The notes under the pieces: generated by a model | Told to the model about the DNA's origin: nothing | The model's database searches: none | The model's input: the letters and a program-made list of their open reading frames with translations, nothing else | Shown here: piece by piece, positions 18,067-28,061 of the stretch | Layout: each line of letters begins with the position of its first letter | How positions within the stretch are numbered: position 1 is the first letter of the stretch | Program-made: the position numbers and the translations under genes | Origin: an uncultured Clostridium sp. | GTDB taxonomy: Bacteria > Bacillota > Clostridia > TANB77 > CAG-508 | Direction of reading: 5' to 3' | NCBI GenBank assembly: GCA_948467875.1 | Contig: CAOKFZ010000011.1 | Location: forward strand, 1 to 50,971 | DNA: 50,971 bases

Positions 18067-18764
18067 TTTTTCTCCTCCTTTTTCATATATTCTAATGGCA
18101 TTTCCCCTTGGTATTTGGTAATCACAATATTTTCCTCAACACTATAACCAACGGTCTTTTCTTCCACTTTTCGCATTTCATCTAAAAAACCACCTTTAAT
18201 CGTAATCGCACTTTCCAAATGTTTGCGGTCTCCAATTGCTTTTACAATATAAGGAGTTGAGGTTCTGCGACCATTAACCAAAATCATTCCATAATTTATC
18301 GAAGCAACATCAGAAACAGAAACCATGCGTTCATCATTAATCGAAATCGCTTCTGCCCCTGCAATTTTCAATTCATTGATTAAATTAATCAAATCTAATC
18401 TTACAATTTCCTTTTTACTATTGTCTTCTAATGTTACAATAATACCTTCGCCACGCACATCTGTATTTCCCAAATATTTTTGTGCCTCTTCTACTTCCTG
18501 CCTTAACAAATTGGTCGCATCTTGCTCTGAAGACATCTGACTTTTATATTCTGCAATTTTAGCATTAGTATCCATTAATTTTGTTTCGACTTCAGCATAT
18601 TTTTCTTTCCATTCTGCCAATTTCGTTCGGAGCTCTGTCTCACGCATGGTTTCCATAGCAACAATATCGGTATATTCAATTGTTTTAAATTGAGTAAACA
18701 TGACCATTGTCAAAATAAAAGCAGCACAGCCAATAGAAATACTCAAAATTCCTTTTCCCTTCAA
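18063..18764 (-). CDS. DUF881-family protein (YlxW/YlxX-like), second copy
   Basis: The 233-residue protein has an N-terminal membrane anchor, a coiled coil (about 38-95), and a DUF881 domain marked by GEGIIVTLED, INELKIAGAEAISINDERM and VNGRRTSTPYIVKAIGD. The start is TTG at 18764, 8 bases after AGGAGG. These proteins are encoded beside division genes in many Firmicutes and are thought to be envelope proteins; the molecular role is unknown. Its neighbour at 18777-19499 is a paralogue. Confidence 0.85.
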   Translation of the reverse strand: MKGKGILSISIGCAAFILTMVMFTQFKTIEYTDIVAMETMRETELRTKLAEWKEKYAEVETKLMDTNAKIAEYKSQMSSEQDATNLLRQEVEEAQKYLGNTDVRGEGIIVTLEDNSKKEIVRLDLINLINELKIAGAEAISINDERMVSVSDVASINYGMILVNGRRTSTPYIVKAIGDRKHLESAITIKGGFLDEMRKVEEKTVGYSVEENIVITKYQGEMPLEYMKKEEKK

Positions 18765-18776
18765 ACCAGTTTCCTC

Positions 18777-19499
18777 CTATTCTATATTTTCAGCATATTG
18801 AAAATTGTAAATTCCTTCATATTTAGGAATAACCACATTGTTCGATTCTTTGATATCCACTTGCAATCCAAATTCATTTTCCAAACGATATAAATATCCA
18901 CCAGGCATTGCCAAAGCACCTTTTAGTCTTTCCACCAAACCAATGGCACGAATCACAAATGGAGAACTTTCTTTTCGATCATTAATTTTGATGATATTAC
19001 CAGCACAAGTAATCGCTGTTTGACCTACAATACGTTCATCATTAATCGAAATCGCTTCTGCCCCTGCTTCCCTTAGTGCATTTACAATTTCTAATAAATC
19101 GCCATCATGCACCAAATAACTTGCCAAATCTACTTTTCCAGCCAATGTTGAATTATTCGCATCTTTGACTGTAATAACCAACCCTTGTCCTGTTACTTCA
19201 TTAAGCCCCAGTAACATATTATAATTTTCCAATTGTTTACTCAAATCCGCAGAATTCGTATCCTGTGTCGAAATCGTTTGTCTTAAATTTTCTAATTCAG
19301 TTTCTTTATCAGTTTCCTCTTCATACAAACGTTCATACTTTTCTTTCCATTTTAAAACACTATCTCTTAACTCATTTTCTGTATGTGTTTTCCCAACTCC
19401 AGTGGAAGAATCATTCACAGTTTTAATTTGAATACAAATTCCAATGGTCAGTAGCATACAAATAAATCCTAACAAAATTGCGATTTTAAATTTACTCAT
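18777..19499 (-). CDS. DUF881-family protein (YlxW/YlxX-like), first copy
   Basis: The 240-residue protein repeats the architecture of its downstream neighbour: membrane anchor (about 6-25), coiled coil (about 45-92), and DUF881 domain with GQGLVITVKDA, EIVNALREAGAEAISINDERI and ESSPFVIRAIG. The start ATG follows AGAAGGGAG. Tandem DUF881 genes between ftsQ and ftsA are characteristic of Clostridia. Confidence 0.85.
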   Translation of the reverse strand: MSKFKIAILLGFICMLLTIGICIQIKTVNDSSTGVGKTHTENELRDSVLKWKEKYERLYEEETDKETELENLRQTISTQDTNSADLSKQLENYNMLLGLNEVTGQGLVITVKDANNSTLAGKVDLASYLVHDGDLLEIVNALREAGAEAISINDERIVGQTAITCAGNIIKINDRKESSPFVIRAIGLVERLKGALAMPGGYLYRLENEFGLQVDIKESNNVVIPKYEGIYNFQYAENIE

Positions 19500-19512
19500 G
19501 GCTTACTCCCTT

Positions 19513-20343
19513 CTATACAGTTTCTCTAAAATAGACATATTCTGAATTCAAATCCACATTCACTATAATTTCGCCAGATTTTCCTTGATAATATTCCATC
19601 ATTTTCTTCACATATAAAAAACGAATATTCAGCTGATTGCCATCCCCCAAATAAGCAATTTTATTTTCTGTATCTAAATAAATAGTATAATTCATTTTAT
19701 TAGAAACGTCAATCCTTGTAATCAATTTTTCTAAATTTACATTTTGAGCCATCTTCATAATTTTAAGAACCATATTCATTTTTTGCAAATCTTCTTGCAC
19801 TAATTGGTCATTTTCTTTGATATTACTTAAATCTGTCGTAAAACCAATAATGACAGGAACTTGCAAAGACTGTGTTGAAACTTCTAAAACATACCCTTGC
19901 TTATCAATATAGACATAACTATTAGCCAGCTGCAAAGCAAAATCCACAGTTCTCTCTTCCACTTCTAACTCGATTTTATTGGGCCAAATTCTTCTAATTT
20001 TCACATCATTAATATAAGAAAGCTCCTTCAAACGATTTTTGACATTTTTTTTGGAAACAGCAAAAATATTGGTTCCCTTCTGAAGTCCAGAAAAACTAAT
20101 GATTTTTTCTGCCGAAATTGCTTGATTGTTTTCTACTACAATTTCCGCCACATCAAACGTTCCTGAAACAAGCACAAAAACAACTGCAACCAATATGATT
20201 ACAATTGTAATCATTATTTTCGCAAAAGGATTCTTTTTTTCTGATGTTCTTTTTGACAGTTTGTCCTTTTTCTGTGAGGCTGTAGAATTTACAGCCATTC
20301 TTGTTTTCTTCAAATTAATCTTCAACTCCTTCTTCTCGCACAA
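19513..20343 (-). CDS. ftsQ: cell division protein FtsQ/DivIB
   Basis: The protein (up to 276 residues) has a basic cytoplasmic tail, one membrane segment (about 43-64, IMITIVIILVAVVFVLVSG), a POTRA domain (about 65-135, with KGTNIFAVSKKNVKNRL and VKIRRIWPNKIELEVEER) and a beta domain. It is part of the divisome. The start is uncertain: TTG at 20343 lies inside murA without a ribosome-binding site. An AAGGAG in the murA end is followed 6 bases later by ATT (20317-20319), which overlaps the murA stop, and an ATG lies at codon 16. Confidence 0.88.
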   Translation of the reverse strand: MCEKKELKINLKKTRMAVNSTASQKKDKLSKRTSEKKNPFAKIMITIVIILVAVVFVLVSGTFDVAEIVVENNQAISAEKIISFSGLQKGTNIFAVSKKNVKNRLKELSYINDVKIRRIWPNKIELEVEERTVDFALQLANSYVYIDKQGYVLEVSTQSLQVPVIIGFTTDLSNIKENDQLVQEDLQKMNMVLKIMKMAQNVNLEKLITRIDVSNKMNYTIYLDTENKIAYLGDGNQLNIRFLYVKKMMEYYQGKSGEIIVNVDLNSEYVYFRETV

Positions 20344-21578
20344 TATGTGCCCCTAAAGAATTTAATTTTTTATCTAAATTGTCATAACCTCTTAAAATAT
20401 ATTCCACTTTTTGCACTTTGGTCGTTCCTTTTGCCGCAATACCTGCCATAACAAGAGAAGCTCCTCCACGCAAATCCGTACTTTCCACATTCGCACCATG
20501 TAGTCTCTTCACGCCTTTAATAATCGCTGTTTTTCCCTCAATGTTAATTTTAGCGCCCATTCGTTTGAGTTCTTGGGTAAATTTATAACGATTTTCAAAA
20601 ATATTTTCTGTCACAATCGAAGTCCCTTTGCAAATTGTCAAAAACGTTGTGAAAAGTGGTTGTAAATCAGTCGGAAATCCTGGATATGGCATGGTTTTGA
20701 TTTCAGTTCCCAACAATTTCCCATTCGACTTTAAAGAAACCGCATTTTTCTCAATTTCGATTTTGCATCCGCATTCTTGCAATTTATGTAAAATCGGACT
20801 AATATGCTCTGGGCATACTTTATTCAAACGTATCTCTCCTGTCGCCATGGCTGTAGCAAGGACCAATGTTCCAGCTTCAATTCGGTCTGGCATAACAGTA
20901 TACGAAACTTCTTTTAATGACTTAACTCCTCGAATTTTGATGATATTCGTTCCAGCCCCAATTACCTTTGCTCCCATGCGATTTAAAAAACATGCCAAGT
21001 CCACAATTTCAGGCTCCATTGCTGCATTTTTAATGAGTACTTCATGATCGCCCAACACTGACGCTAAAATCAAATTTTCTGTAGCGCCAACACTTGGAAA
21101 ATCCAATTGAATTTCAGTGTCTTTTATTTTATCACACTTGCATATAATATTGCTAGTGTTTTCGTCAATTTTTATCCCTAATTTTTGAAAACCTTTTAAA
21201 TGCAAGTCAATTGGGCGACTTCCAATATCGCATCCACCTGGATAGGAAAAACACGTTTGACCAAATCTCGAAATTAGCGCTCCTGCAATAATCACAGAAG
21301 AACGTAATTTGCGCATTAATTCTTCTGGAATTGCTGTCAAACTTACATTTTTACTATCAATAACCAATTTTTTCTTATCTTTCTTTATTTTGCAACCAAT
21401 TGCCTCTAAAATTTTAAGTGTCGTCTGCACATCCGCGATATCTGGCACATTGTACAATCTTGAAACTTTGCCATTTAAAATCGTTGCTGCTAAAATCGGT
21501 AAGCTAGCATTTTTGGAACCAGAAACATCCAATTCTCCGAGACAATCTCGTGCCTCCTTTTATTATGTAGTTATACAT
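20315..21578 (-). CDS. murA: UDP-GlcNAc 1-carboxyvinyltransferase MurA, one CGG +1 recoding site
   Basis: MurA catalyses the first committed step of peptidoglycan synthesis. The obvious frame starts only at DVSGSKNASLPILAA and lacks the conserved N-terminus. An ATG at 21578 (after AGAGGTG) reads MYNYIIKGGTRLS and meets CGG (21537-21539) as codon 14. Skipping C continues GELDVSGSKNA and the whole enzyme, giving 420 residues (1264 nt, 3n+1), the usual length. The recoded residue is the Gly of the conserved LSG-E motif. Other features are KNA near residue 23, GGCDIG and the C-terminal YILRGYDNLDKKL. The position where Cys is usual in the active loop is hard to place without alignment. Confidence 0.92.
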
Positions 21579-21615
21579 TTTATTTCACCTCTCATAATTT
21601 TTGTAATTGTTTTGT

Positions 21616-21718
21616 CTATCTACAAGACATATTCTTTATCTACTAAACATATATCTAGTAAATACAAATATGTCTTATAGATAGCGAGCGAAATTTTTCT
21701 TCGTAAAATTTCTCACGC
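21616..21718. repeat. two hairpin elements between topB and murA
   Basis: An 18-bp imperfect inverted repeat (CTATCTACAAGACATATT at 21616-21633, AATATGTCTTATAGATAG at 21667-21684) encloses an inner TACTA/TAGTA stem. It is directly followed by a second hairpin (GAAATTTT at 21690-21697, AAAATTTC at 21705-21712, with outer GCG/CGC). No T-run follows on the minus strand, so these look more like a small palindromic element or murA leader structure than a simple terminator. Confidence 0.55.
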
Positions 21719-21759
21719 TTTTTATGTTACATATTATGAAAAGTTGACGTAAAATGTTA

Positions 21760-23661
21760 CTAATCCTTCACCACCATTCTTTCAAACTTTCCTCGAATAT
21801 ATTTCTCCAATTTTCCCATAAAAACAGTAGGCTCAATTTCTTTTTTGGCGACCATATCTAACCCTTTTTCCCAACTTGCTGTCAATTCTGGATTGAGCAT
21901 ATCTGGCATCGACTGCAAAATCACATCATAAATCGCTTCTCCTTTGACAGTTGGCGTAATAATCTGTGTTTTACTATGAATCGCCAAATACTGAATTCTC
22001 TCCAATTTTTCAATAATGGCAGCCCTTGTCGCACTTGTTCCAATTCCTGCTCCTTTGATTTGTTCACGCAAAGCCTCGTCTTCAATCAATTTGCCCGCAT
22101 TCTCCATCGCCAAAATCATAGAACCAGAATTGTAGCGACTTGGTGGCGACGTTTCCGCCTCTTTTGTCTCAAAATTAACAATTGGCACTTCTGCATTTTT
22201 CTTCAAATTTGTCAAAATGTCAAGATTAGAAGTATCCTCGTTTTTGACTTTATTTTTCAGCACTTCCAAAAAGCCCTGTTTCGTGCAAACTTTTCCGCTG
22301 GTCATAAAAGTTTCGTTTTCAATATTCAGTGTTAGCGAAACCTTGTTATATTCTGCAGGCGGATAAAAAATCGCAATAAAACGTTTCACAATCAATTTGT
22401 AAACATTTTTCTTCAGTTCTGGCAATTTCTCATAATTCTCCAGCCCTTGTCCTGTTGGAATAATCGCATAATGGTCCGTGATTTTGCTATCATTCACATA
22501 TTTTGTTTTGACCAAATTCGTAGGATATTTTTCATCAATCATTTTTTTGATAAAACCGCTTACTTCTTCATCTTTGAAATTTTTGTACAAGCCATTCAAA
22601 TTCTTGCCAATTTCTTTTGCCACCGCTGTTGACAAAACACGTGCATCTGTTCTTGGATAAGTCACCATTTTTTTCTCATACAATTCCTGAATGATTTCCA
22701 ATGTCTCGTCTGGCTTAATCTTGAAATTTTTCGTACACTCATTTTGAATTTCCGCCAAATTGAACAAAAGTGGCGCATTTTCCTTCTGTTTGGACTTCTT
22801 AAGTTCTGTCACAATCGCCTTTTTACCTGCAAAACTGCTAATTAATGTTTTCGCATCTTCCTCTTTTTTAAACCCATTATCATTGTACAAAAGCCTACTT
22901 TGAAAAAGTTCTGATTTTTCGTTTACCTTCCATTCTGCTTTAAACGAAGAAGTTTCCTCGCCAAATTCTCCCACAATTTTATAATATTTCGTTTTCACAA
23001 AATTGCGAATTTCTCTTTCTCTCGAAACCACCATACCAAGCACGCAGGTCATCACGCGCCCAACTGACACCGAAACGCGCTCCTCCTTAATTTGTTTCGC
23101 AATACGCCTGCCAAAAATAATGGACAACAATCTCGAAAAATTAATCCCAATCAAATAATCTTCTTTAGCACGCAAATACGCAGAATCAGACAAACTATTG
23201 TATTCATCCATATTTTTAGCTTCCTTAATGCCACGCAAAATTTCCTCTTCTGTTTGGGAATCAATCCACACACGCTTCATTTGCGCCTTTGGATTAGGCT
23301 TTGCCATCATAAACACAAGTCTTTGAATGTATTCTCCTTCACGCCCAGAATCGCCTGCATTGTAAATTTCGAGAACATCTTCTCTTTGGAGCAAACTTTG
23401 CACAATCTGGAATTGTTTTTCCACATTCGGAATAACCTCATATTTATATTCCTCTGGCAAAAAAGGCAATGTCTCCAAACGCCACTTTTTCAAATTTTCA
23501 TCATACTTTTCTGGATACGACATTGTTACCAAATGGCCCACGCACCAAGTAATAATCCAATCGTTCCCTTCCAAATAGCCATTTTTTCTCGTCGTATTGA
23601 TTTTCAAAGCTTTCGCAAATTCCATGGCAACCGACGGTTTCTCTGTAATGATTAACTTCAT
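21760..23661 (-). CDS. topB: DNA topoisomerase III
   Basis: The 633-residue type IA topoisomerase has an N-terminal TOPRIM domain (LIITEKPSVAMEFAKAL, later DSGREGEYI) and the active tyrosine in KMVTYPRTDARVLS at about residue 334. The gate segments PPSRYNSGSMILAMENAG and GIGTSATRAAIIEKL are typical. It lacks a C-terminal zinc-ribbon or repeat tail, as in shorter family members. It relaxes and decatenates DNA by single-strand passage. The gene has no in-frame CGG. Confidence 0.94.
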   Translation of the reverse strand: MKLIITEKPSVAMEFAKALKINTTRKNGYLEGNDWIITWCVGHLVTMSYPEKYDENLKKWRLETLPFLPEEYKYEVIPNVEKQFQIVQSLLQREDVLEIYNAGDSGREGEYIQRLVFMMAKPNPKAQMKRVWIDSQTEEEILRGIKEAKNMDEYNSLSDSAYLRAKEDYLIGINFSRLLSIIFGRRIAKQIKEERVSVSVGRVMTCVLGMVVSREREIRNFVKTKYYKIVGEFGEETSSFKAEWKVNEKSELFQSRLLYNDNGFKKEEDAKTLISSFAGKKAIVTELKKSKQKENAPLLFNLAEIQNECTKNFKIKPDETLEIIQELYEKKMVTYPRTDARVLSTAVAKEIGKNLNGLYKNFKDEEVSGFIKKMIDEKYPTNLVKTKYVNDSKITDHYAIIPTGQGLENYEKLPELKKNVYKLIVKRFIAIFYPPAEYNKVSLTLNIENETFMTSGKVCTKQGFLEVLKNKVKNEDTSNLDILTNLKKNAEVPIVNFETKEAETSPPSRYNSGSMILAMENAGKLIEDEALREQIKGAGIGTSATRAAIIEKLERIQYLAIHSKTQIITPTVKGEAIYDVILQSMPDMLNPELTASWEKGLDMVAKKEIEPTVFMGKLEKYIRGKFERMVVKD

Positions 23662-23716
23662 TTGTTTCTACGTTCCTTTATTTTTTCTTCTATTATATAA
23701 ATCGAAACTCATTTTG

Positions 23717-26153
23717 TCAATTATTTATTACGACTTTTCCATTTTCAGTATCTAGCCAAATTTTTCCTTTCACACTACCTTCCAAAATTTTTTCCGCAAT
23801 CCTATCTTCCACCATATTTTGAATGGTTCGGCGAAGCGGTCTTGCACCATATTTATCGTCTCTACCATTTTCCACAATCAGGCTCTTCGCCGCTTGTGTA
23901 ATTTCCAACTCAATTCCCTGCTCCTTCATGCGGTTTACGATTTTTTGTAGCATTTTATCAGCAATTTTACCTAACTCATTTGATGTTAATTGATGAAAAA
24001 CAATTAATTCATCAATACGGTTCAAAAATTCTGGCTTAAAAATCATTTTCGTCTCATTTAAAACATCCTTCTTAATTCTGTCATAATCCCTTTGTGCGTT
24101 TTCTTCTTGATTTTCAAAACCAATCGTCTTTTTTTCTGTAATCAGCCTTGCACCAACATTAGAAGTCATAATTAGAACCGTATTTTTAAAATCAACCAAT
24201 CTACCTTGGCTATCTGTTAATCTTCCATCTTCTAAGATTTGCAACAAAATATTCATCACATCTGGATGGGCCTTTTCAATTTCGTCAAACAACACAACCG
24301 AATACGGATTTTTTCTCACTTTTTCTGTCAAAAAACCAGCTTCATCATATCCCACATAACCTGGCGGCGAACCAATCATTTTAGAACTCGAATGTGCCTC
24401 CATATATTCTGACATATCCAAACGAACCATTGCATTTTCTTGGTCAAACAACACTTCTGCCAGCGCCTTTGTAAGCTCAGTTTTCCCCACACCTGTTGGG
24501 CCCAAAAATAAAAACGAACCAATTGGACGATTCGGATCTTTCAGCCCCACACGACTTCTTCGAATGGCTTTTGAAATCGCTTCAATCGCTTCATTTTGCC
24601 CAACCACTCTTTGATGCAAAATCGTTTCCAAATTTCGCAACTTTTCATTTTCATCTTGACTCAGCTGTGTAACAGGAATTCCAGTCCATCGGCTAACGCA
24701 TTCTGCAATATCTTCTCTAGCAATTGTAATCAAGTTTTTAAGGCTCTCATTTCTCCATTCTTGCTTTTGATTTTCCAGATGATTTTTCATTTTCAATGAT
24801 TCATCACGGAGCTTAGCCGCCTTTTCAAATTCCTGAGTATTAATCGCCGCTTCTTTTTCCGTATTTAATTTGTCAATTTGCTCTTCCAAGTCCTTCAAAT
24901 TTTGTGGCTCCATATACGATTTTAGCATTGCTTTGCTAGAAGCCTCATCAATCAAATCAATAGCTTTATCTGGCAAAAAGCGGTCTGTGATATAACGGCT
25001 CGATAACTCAATCGCAGCTTGAATAGCTTCATCTGTAATTTTTACATCATGATGTGCCTCATATTTGTCACGCAGCCCATATAAAATTTGGCTACACTCC
25101 TCCAAACTTGGTTCCTTAATCTGAATCGGTTGAAAACGCCTTTCCAGCGCAGAATCTTTTTCAATATATTTGCGATATTCTTTCAGGGTTGTTGTTCCCA
25201 CTACCTGAATTTCTCCACGTGCCAGAAGAGGCTTCAAAATATTGGCTGCATCAATCGCACCTTCTGCCGCCCCTGCTCCAACAATTGTATGAATTTCATC
25301 AATAAACAAAATAATGTCGCCTGCTTTTTTAACCTCATTCAAAGCCTTTTTAATGCGTTCTTCAAAATCGCCACGATATTTGCTCCCAGCCACCATTGAC
25401 GTAATATCCAATGAAACCACTCTTTTATTTCTCAAAATTTCTGGAATATTGCCAGAAACAATTTTTTGCGCCAATCCCTCAATCACAGCTGTTTTTCCAA
25501 CACCTGGCTCGCCAATCAGGCAAGGATTATTTTTCGTCCTTCTTGATAAAATCTCAATCACTCTTTCTGTTTCCAACCCTCGTCCGAATCACTGGGTCCA
25601 GATTTCCCTCTTTTGCTTCTTTGGTTAAATCATTGCTAAATTGATTTAAAAATTGCGTTAGTGAATAACTTCCTAAATCTTTTTCGCTTGCCAAAGAATG
25701 GTCACTGATTGAATGATCAAATTCATTTACAACCTTAGCAATATCTTGATAAATCGTTTCTGGATTGACCTTTAAACTGCTCAAAATGCGCATAGCAATA
25801 CTGTCATCCTCACGCATAATGCCAACCATAAAATGTTCGGTTCCAATATAATTGGAGCCAACTTTTTTAGCTTCCACATAAGAATTTTCAATCACGCGCT
25901 TGGTTCTTGGCGTAAAACCCAAAACAGCAATTTTCTCTTGTGTATTTTTTCCAATCAAATCTTCTATTTTTTCCAAAATAATTTCTGGCGTTATATTTTG
26001 CTTTTTCAAAATTTTGCTTGCCACCCCATTTGGCTCTTTGGCCAATCCATACAAAATATGTTCGGTTCCAATATAATTATGTCCAAGCTCAGCTGCCACC
26101 TCTTTGGCTATTTGCAAAACTTTTTCACTACTAACTGTAAATTTATAAACCAT
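23717..26153 (-). CDS. clpC: ClpC-type AAA+ chaperone-unfoldase, one CGG +1 recoding site
   Basis: ClpC unfolds substrates for ClpP. The first part (199 codons in the zero frame) carries the double Clp_N repeat and ends LDPVI followed by CGG (25584-25586). Skipping C continues [21 protein letters not shown], the conserved junction into the first AAA domain ([22 protein letters not shown]), then a UVR-type coiled segment (about residues 425-460), the second AAA domain ([21 protein letters not shown]) and the C-terminal D2-small domain. The total of 811 residues is typical (2437 nt, 3n+1). Recoded residue 190 is the Gly of the conserved VIGR motif. The mcsA/mcsB/ctsR genes usual upstream are absent and no CtsR box is visible. 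Confidence 0.94.
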
Positions 26154-26466
26154 TTTTCACGCACCTTCTAAACCTTTATTTTATTTCTAATTTTTCCCAT
26201 TTTTGTAAAAATTTATTCAAGTTTTTGGAAATAAGAACAGACTTATCCTTACACACTATTTTCAAAATGTAGACTTAATATTAGCCATTTTAAAGCACAT
26301 TTTTAGAAAAATTGACTTTAAACTCAAATTTTCTCCAAAACTGGCTAAATTGAAACTAGAAGCATTCTAGATTTTGTATGAGACTTTTCACTTTTTTAGT
26401 GATGCATTTTAAGCCCTAAATAGGCCCCTGAAATTCAAAAGTAGACATAACTATCATCTCAGACAT

Positions 26467-26498
26467 AAAATGCCTTAAATCGAATTTTAGGCATTTTT
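26467..26498. terminator. hairpin terminator downstream of the prepilin-like gene
   Basis: AAAATGCCTTAAAT pairs with TTTTAGGCATTTTT, flanked by A and T tracts on both sides. It lies in the 508-bp gap between clpC and the prepilin-like gene. Confidence 0.6.
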
Positions 26499-26530
26499 CC
26501 AGCGATTTAGATTTTTGTAATATTTTTCCA

Positions 26531-26598
26531 CCAGCCACTTATCTCCTGCAAACAGAGATAGCTGGAAAATACAAGCAAGGGCACGGTTCCCCGTGCCC
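26531..26598. repeat. two hairpins in the clpC / prepilin-gene gap
   Basis: A stem CCAGC/GCTGG with inner ATCTC/GAGAT (26531-26565) is followed by a perfect 8-bp stem GGGCACGG/CCGTGCCC with loop TTCC (26579-26598). The stretch is far richer in G+C than its surroundings. Neither has a T-run. Apart from these and the terminator I see nothing in 26154-26661. Confidence 0.5.
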
Positions 26599-26661
26599 CT
26601 CTAATATTTGTCAAAATTTCTGTGTTGGCTAGCGGGTCAGTCAAGACCGCCCCCCTACACC

Positions 26662-27934
26662 TTAATTGCTCAAATCCCAAGCTGTACCATTCCAATTCAT
26701 TTTTGCATTAGCAGGCAGACGAACTAAGGGACGAACAGCATTCTGTGAATATCCAGCTACAGCATAGTTAACATGTCCTCTATAGCTCATGTCTTCTACC
26801 ATGTCTTGATAAGTTGTATTAGGTGAACTAAACCAATAGCCATTTATATTATTCCATGACTCCTTATGAGGGAAATACAATATATCATTATAACCAGTTT
26901 GGTCAGATAAATCTATATGTTCCTCTGAGTAATTTATTCCATAAACACCATTATAACTTGCCCAAAATTGTTGCAATGTTGGACTTCCTGTAGCAATTGC
27001 TCCACTAAAACCAGTTGCATAAGCACTCCAATTTGATGTATTAGTTAATGCACTTACTAATTCATCTCGACTATTTCCATATATTGCATAATTTCCTAAT
27101 TTATTTAATGCGTTTGTTATTCCGCTATTAGGCACGTAATCACTTGAAATCAAATAAACACTATTTCCATCATTCAAAAATACTTTCCAATCATTTACTC
27201 CATTTGCCGAATAATTTACCTTGTCTCCATAATATTCTGGCTTAATTGCTGCTGTTCCAGCTAATTTTTCCCATACAGCATACAAAATCACACTCTGGCT
27301 CCCCATTGTAAAACTTCCTGAAGTCGTATATTCTGGCGTTGTCGCTGTGCTGCTTGTTGCCCAACCCAAGAAATTTGCACCTTTTTTCGTTGGTTTTGTT
27401 GTAAAATCAACACTTACACTTTCTCCTGCTGCGTACTTTTTGCTTGAAGGACCTCCTTGTCCGCCATTAGCATTATACGAAACTGCATATTTTGAAACAA
27501 TTTGATTGCCGCTTAATTCGCCATCAATTGTCACACTTCCGTCTGGATTTAATGTTCCAATTTCTAAGCCTTCATAACTTAATTTTCCACTGCTATCTAC
27601 TCTAATTTCTGCCCCATTAGACAGCTCTACGCCTTTTTCTAATTCTGCTTTCACATAATCATTCACGTTTGCAAAATTGTTATCTTTCATGTAATAATCC
27701 ATTTGCAATTCTGCGATTTTTAATTCAATTTCTTCCTTAATTTGCGCCATATTCGTGATGTCAACTGCCTTTGTCGCTTTTCCCAAAATGCCATTACTTC
27801 CGCGCTACCAAATTGATTGATACCCCTGCTAAAATCAATAAAACCATGATTGTTACTACAAGTGCAAGTAATGTAATCCCTGCTTTTTTCATTGGGTCGC
27901 TGTTCACATCGACCCCTACGATTTGTTTTTTCAT
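26662..27934 (-). CDS. prepilin-like surface protein with InlB-type repeat, one CGG +1 recoding site
   Basis: From the ATG at 27934 (AGGAGG 6 bases upstream) the protein has a short polar leader, then a prepilin-like hydrophobic helix (KKAGITLLALVVTIMVLLI) and reads INLVA followed by CGG (27800-27802) and a stop two codons later. Skipping C continues GSNGILGKATKAVDITN, the usual continuation of this family of Clostridia prepilin-like proteins. Residues about 150-220 form an InlB/Listeria-Bacteroides repeat (YNANGGQGG, GANFLGWATSS, LYAVWEK). The C-terminal 200 residues are Tyr/Trp/Asn rich and of unknown fold. The total is 423 residues (1273 nt, 3n+1). Three palindromes upstream suggest control by the divergent XRE protein. 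Confidence 0.85.
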
Positions 27935-27963
27935 TTGAATTCCTCCTATAATTTTTATTTTTT

Positions 27964-28033
27964 AACTTGTTTTAAGTTGTTCTATAATATGATAACTTAT
28001 TTTAAGTTAAATGTCAATAACTTATTTCAAGTT
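27964..28033. promoter_or_regulatory. three palindromic operators between the prepilin-like gene and xre
   Basis: AACTT-N5-AAGTT occurs three times: 27964-27978, 27994-28008 and 28019-28033 (centres 30 and 25 bp apart). On the minus strand TTGACA, 17 bp and TATCAT form a promoter for the prepilin-like gene, and the middle palindrome occupies its spacer. The XRE protein encoded next door is the obvious candidate to bind them and repress both genes. Confidence 0.7.
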
Positions 28034-28061
28034 ATCTTATAATTTTTTAGGAGGTACAAAA

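Noticed and set aside
26507..26695. Open frame of 62 codons after the prepilin-like gene
   Set aside because: It overlaps the end of the prepilin-like gene and runs through hairpins; it has no ribosome-binding site and the composition is not protein-like.
26662..27786. Taking the prepilin-like gene from its internal TTG start
   Set aside because: That start lacks a ribosome-binding site and removes the export helix; the upstream ATG plus CGG recoding gives the complete protein.
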